From Gabonibacter massiliensis (GTDB lineage Bacteria > Bacteroidota > Bacteroidia > Bacteroidales > Marinifilaceae), in contig LN913013.1 of NCBI GenBank assembly GCA_001487125.1, forward strand, positions 1,467,110 through 1,531,109: a stretch of DNA of 64,000 nucleotides. The letters are read 5' to 3'. This document shows positions 60,681-64,000 of this stretch, piece after piece; position 1 is the stretch's first letter, and each line of letters opens with the position of its first letter. The position numbers and the translations under genes are program-made. A model generated the notes under the pieces. That model saw only the letters and a list, made by a program, of their open reading frames with translations. It was not told the origin of the DNA and made no database searches.

Positions 60681-62930
60681 ATGAAAAGAAATAAGAAAAA
60701 TTACTGTATTTACATACTTATGCTCCTTATATTCGGAGTATTGATTTACGAAGCATTACTTACCGGAGAAAAATTTACCGGGCAAACCGATACGGAAACA
60801 GTCGCAGATTCGGGAGACAATGCTTTCAACATGTTTAAAAATATCATCATCGGCAACCTTCAAGGCCCGTTAACGGTTTTACTCTTTCAGATCATCATCA
60901 TCCTGTTTTCGGTAAGAATTTTTTCTTACCTGTTTAAATACATAGGCCAACCGGGTGTTATCGGTGAAATCATAGCCGGAATCGTATTAGGCCCATCGGT
61001 TTTAGGGTTGTTTTTCCCGGATTTCTTTCACGCCTTATTTCCGGCAGACTCTTTAACAAACTTAGAGTTACTCAGTCAAATCGGATTAATCCTGTTTATG
61101 TTTGTCATCGGCATGGACGTTGATTTCAACCTCTTAAAAAACAAAATGAACGAAACCCTCGTGATCAGCCACGCGGGAATCATCGTTCCTTTTTTCTTAG
61201 GAATAGCCGCCTCTTTTTGGATATACGAAGAATATGCGGCCCATCAAACGGAATTCCTGCCGTTCGCCCTATTTATAGGAATATCGATGAGTATAACGGC
61301 TTTCCCGGTACTGGCCCGTATCATACAGGAACGCAACATGACCAAAACCCCTATCGGGGTATTAGCCATCGCTTCCGCCGCTAATGACGACGTCACAGCT
61401 TGGTGCTTACTGGCTATCGTCATAGCGGTCGCCAAGGCGGGAACCTTTCTCAGTGCATTATACACGGTAGGTATAACGATACTATTCATAGCCTTCATGT
61501 TCGGCATCGTCCGGCCTTTTTTGCGTAAAGTCGGAGATTCCTACATCAACGCTGAAGTCATCAATAAAACATTCGTGGCTTTTATCTTTTTAATTTTAAT
61601 CGCTTCTGCCGTTACGACCGAAATCATCGGGATCCATGCTTTGTTCGGTGCTTTCCTTACCGGCGTCGTCATGCCCACCAATCCGGGATTTCGAAAAGTA
61701 ATGATGGAAAAAGTAGAGGATATCGCCTTGATTTTCTTTTTACCGCTCTTTTTTGCTTTTACCGGTCTTCGTACGGAGATCGGCTTAATCAATACACTCG
61801 AATTGTGGATGGTTTGCATTCTATTGATTTTCATCGCCATATTGGGTAAACTGGGCGGTTGCACGATTGCCGCCCGTTTGGTCGGAGAAACATGGAAAGA
61901 TAGTCTCACCGTCGGTACATTAATGAATACAAGGGGATTAATGGAACTCGTCGCCCTGAATATCGGTTATGAAATGGGAGTCCTCTCCCCGGAAATATTC
62001 GTCATTTTAATACTAATGGCTTTGATTACCACGTTTATGACCACTCCGATATTGAAAACGGTCGAAAAAATCTTCCAGACCACTTCTGAGGTCACCACGA
62101 ATAAATTCAAACTCCTACTCTCTTTCGGGCGCCCCGAAAGCGGTAAACTTCTGCTCTCCGTCGCCGCACACCTATTCGGCAAACAATTAGAAGATACGGA
62201 AATCATTGCCGCCCACTACACGATCGGAACAGACGTGAACCCCCGGAAAGCCAAACAATATGCAGAGGAAAGCTTCATTCCTCTCGAACAAGAAGCTTCC
62301 CGTTTAAACCTAAATGTCGATAAACGCTATAAAGTTACGGACCATCTGATCCGGGAAATAAGCCAACTGGCCAACAAAGAAAAAGCTCATCTATTACTTA
62401 TCGGAGCAGGCCCGCAATTTTTGCAACCCGAAACATCACCCCCCGCACAAAATCAGGCATGTACGCTCTCTCAACGTACACTGAAAAACATACGGCAACG
62501 CTTTTTTCAATTACCTGGCGGGCTGATGAAAGACAAATTACAAGAGGTGATCAAAAATACGGACAGCCCCGTGGCCATATTCGTCAACAGGGGATATACG
62601 CGTATTCGCCGTCTATTTATGCTCCTCCTCGATGAAAAAGACTTTTCACTGCTACCTTACATTCAGAAATTATTCGCGGAAAACGAAACCGTCATCCATC
62701 TCTGTTTTTTAACACCCGTCCCACCGTCACCGCATCTGGAAGAGAGCATGGAAAAAACAGTTAAGGCAACGCGACTATTCACCCGGGATCAAGCCCTCGT
62801 AAACAATCGCCAAATCAACCAGCCGGACAGCTTACTTATCGTAAGTTATTCCAGCTGTATCGAATTAACGCGTGACCCGTCACTGTTTACCTCGTTACCT
62901 TCTTTACTCGTCATGAATCTACCGGAATAA
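60681..62930 (+). CDS. Cation:proton antiporter (CPA2/Kef type) with C-terminal UspA-like region
   Basis: A 749-residue inner-membrane Na+/H+ or K+/H+ antiporter. After an N-terminal extra helix (residues 8-25) and a short periplasmic stretch, the antiporter domain (about 50-470) has the family motifs GQPGVIGEIIAGIVLGPSVLG, GISMSITAFPVLARII, ASAANDDVTAWCLLA (the ND ion-binding pair) and TRGLMELVALNIG. The last 250 residues are soluble and resemble tandem UspA-like domains (LLLSVAAHLFGKQLEDTEIIAAHY, AHLLLIGAGPQF). A TrkA-N nucleotide-binding domain is absent. The ion is not predictable. The gene is divergent from the fusion gene. Confidence 0.9.
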   Translation: MKRNKKNYCIYILMLLIFGVLIYEALLTGEKFTGQTDTETVADSGDNAFNMFKNIIIGNLQGPLTVLLFQIIIILFSVRIFSYLFKYIGQPGVIGEIIAGIVLGPSVLGLFFPDFFHALFPADSLTNLELLSQIGLILFMFVIGMDVDFNLLKNKMNETLVISHAGIIVPFFLGIAASFWIYEEYAAHQTEFLPFALFIGISMSITAFPVLARIIQERNMTKTPIGVLAIASAANDDVTAWCLLAIVIAVAKAGTFLSALYTVGITILFIAFMFGIVRPFLRKVGDSYINAEVINKTFVAFIFLILIASAVTTEIIGIHALFGAFLTGVVMPTNPGFRKVMMEKVEDIALIFFLPLFFAFTGLRTEIGLINTLELWMVCILLIFIAILGKLGGCTIAARLVGETWKDSLTVGTLMNTRGLMELVALNIGYEMGVLSPEIFVILILMALITTFMTTPILKTVEKIFQTTSEVTTNKFKLLLSFGRPESGKLLLSVAAHLFGKQLEDTEIIAAHYTIGTDVNPRKAKQYAEESFIPLEQEASRLNLNVDKRYKVTDHLIREISQLANKEKAHLLLIGAGPQFLQPETSPPAQNQACTLSQRTLKNIRQRFFQLPGGLMKDKLQEVIKNTDSPVAIFVNRGYTRIRRLFMLLLDEKDFSLLPYIQKLFAENETVIHLCFLTPVPPSPHLEESMEKTVKATRLFTRDQALVNNRQINQPDSLLIVSYSSCIELTRDPSLFTSLPSLLVMNLPE

Positions 62931-63175
62931 AAGCAATCGAAAATATTTCAAAAGGGGCTTGGACAGTCCCTTAAATCATGTTTCTACAGGTTGAAAATAA
63001 TAACGTATTCTTCACGGAAGAAACTATTTCGATAAATTCGTTCGTGTTTGTCAGAGTAATACATGAAAATAGGGTCCGTATACCCGATCTTCCTTATTTT
63101 ATCCTGGGGAAATTTCCTACTTATTTTGAACTATTCTCCATTGTATTTATATTTGTTGATAATAAATGATCGAAT

Positions 63176-63982
63176 ATGAAATATATTATAATACTGACCG
63201 TATTTTATTACACGATTCCGGCATTCGCCCAAGAGATCACGGAAGAAAACTATTTGCAGGAAGATTCCCTCGTCTGGGAAAAGTACAAAGTCATCGAAAC
63301 ACGAATGTTCCAATTAACGGAAAAATATCCCGAGAAAAGAGACAGCTTACTTACCGTATTGTATGAAAAAGAACTTCCCTCCATCCTACGCGAAAGCCGG
63401 AATTTAGCCCTAAAATACGCGGCTGTCCCAAGCGGTTTGAAAAGGTTATTCATGGTAAGATTAGAGATCCCCAAAGATACGCTATCCCGCATTCTTAAAT
63501 CGCTCTCCCCGGAGATACGGGAATCCTTCTACGGAAAATGCCTGCATCGACATATCATCACGAAACAAATCGAAGAGGGAGATCTCTACTTCGATTTCCA
63601 AGGCTCAAAAGAGAACGGAACGGAGTTTCACCTCTCCTCATTAGCAGGCAAACGGATTCTACTTCTCTATGGAGGATTGGGCTGTATGGGAGAAAAAGGA
63701 CGTACTTATTTGGCCGACCTCTATCAAAAATATTCCGACGACAATTTCGAAATCGTCGTTTTTTGGCCTTGTTCCTCTTTAGAGGAGCTAAAAGAGTACA
63801 AAAAACGGTATCCTTTCCCTTATACTTTTGTCTCCGACTTTTTTGAAGACCTGAGTCCGGTGAAAATCACCTACGGGACACAAGCAACTCCCACCTGCTT
63901 TTTCATCGATTCGCGAGGTATCGTCAAAATGAGATCCGAAGGCTTCAACCCGATTCTATGCGAACAATTGTTAAAAGAATAA
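63176..63982 (+). CDS. TlpA-like exported protein with incomplete redox motif
   Basis: A 268-residue exported protein with a signal peptide (residues 1-18, YIIILTVFYYTIPAFAQ). Residues about 25-130 are helical and of unknown family; residues 138-268 form a thioredoxin/AhpC-TSA-like domain (FHLSSLAGKRILLLYGGLGC, cis-Pro QATPTCFFIDSRG). The CxxC site reads GCMGE: Cys170 is present but the second cysteine is Glu173, so classic disulfide exchange is unlikely. It follows the antiporter by 245 bases; the gap has only a short hairpin (62954-62970). Confidence 0.8.
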   Translation: MKYIIILTVFYYTIPAFAQEITEENYLQEDSLVWEKYKVIETRMFQLTEKYPEKRDSLLTVLYEKELPSILRESRNLALKYAAVPSGLKRLFMVRLEIPKDTLSRILKSLSPEIRESFYGKCLHRHIITKQIEEGDLYFDFQGSKENGTEFHLSSLAGKRILLLYGGLGCMGEKGRTYLADLYQKYSDDNFEIVVFWPCSSLEELKEYKKRYPFPYTFVSDFFEDLSPVKITYGTQATPTCFFIDSRGIVKMRSEGFNPILCEQLLKE

Positions 63983-64000
63983 AACAAACGGAACTCTATA

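Noticed and set aside
62978-63169. A 63-codon plus-strand frame between the antiporter and the TlpA-like gene
   Set aside because: Composition is that of A+T-rich non-coding DNA, there is no family signal and no promoter.

Overview
The window looks like a chromosomal segment of a Bacteroidales bacterium, perhaps from the Odoribacteraceae (Butyricimonas or Odoribacter); the family level is a guess from gene content. The evidence is a complete SusC/SusD locus with its own ECF sigma and FecR-type anti-sigma factor, families typical of Bacteroidetes (DUF4251, DUF4290, DUF4492, DUF4843, DUF5074, porin O/P, the alternative GlmU), the absence of ordinary Shine-Dalgarno sites, and promoters of the Bacteroidetes type (TTTG about 19 bases before TAnnTTTG). 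There is no phage, IS element or CRISPR array.

Layout. 1-2.5 kb: a ferritin gene cut by the window edge, a DUF4251 protein and an unknown secreted pair, the first of which looks frame-disrupted. 2.6-6.1 kb: oxidative pentose phosphate genes gnd-zwf plus a DUF2721 membrane protein (minus strand). 6.2-15.4 kb: a minus-strand TonB uptake locus (sigma, FecR, SusC, SusD, DUF4843 lipoprotein, PKD-like lipoprotein) with no enzyme gene. 15.6-19.5 kb: an ABC-F ATPase, then a DUF5074 lipoprotein behind a cobalamin riboswitch, and metK behind a probable SAM-II riboswitch. 20.9-36.7 kb: housekeeping genes: Zn-protease, EF-G2, rsmE, ogt, pcrA/uvrD-like helicase, DUF4290, folK, murA, sppA-lpxK-pnp, a DEDDh exonuclease, pgeF and a degenerate Fic protein. 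37-49.8 kb: L31 type B, alternative GlmU, lon, an AI-2E-type permease, a MutS-like remnant, DUF4492-cydA-cydB, a PurF paralogue, a SulP transporter and thioredoxin. 49.9-56.2 kb: YccF, a TlpA-like thioredoxin, lipocalin, topB-porin, a LUD-domain protein with a thioesterase, and tRNA-Val(TAC). 56.4-64 kb: a small membrane protein, a 1085-residue permease/pseudo-peptidase/golvesin-like fusion with clearly richer G+C, a CPA2 antiporter with a C-terminal UspA-like region, and a thioredoxin-like protein missing one cysteine.

Themes. Several proteins keep a family fold but lack its catalytic residues: EF-G2 (switch II His to Ala), Fic (motif His to Lys), the PurF paralogue (Cys2 to Ser), the M1-like fusion (no HExxH seen) and the last TlpA-like protein. 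Two metabolite-sensing RNAs, for cobalamin and S-adenosylmethionine, lie in adjacent leaders facing away from each other at 18.9-19.3 kb. The least explained items are the 1085-residue fusion, the stand-alone riboswitch-controlled DUF5074 lipoprotein and a dispersed intergenic repeat family.
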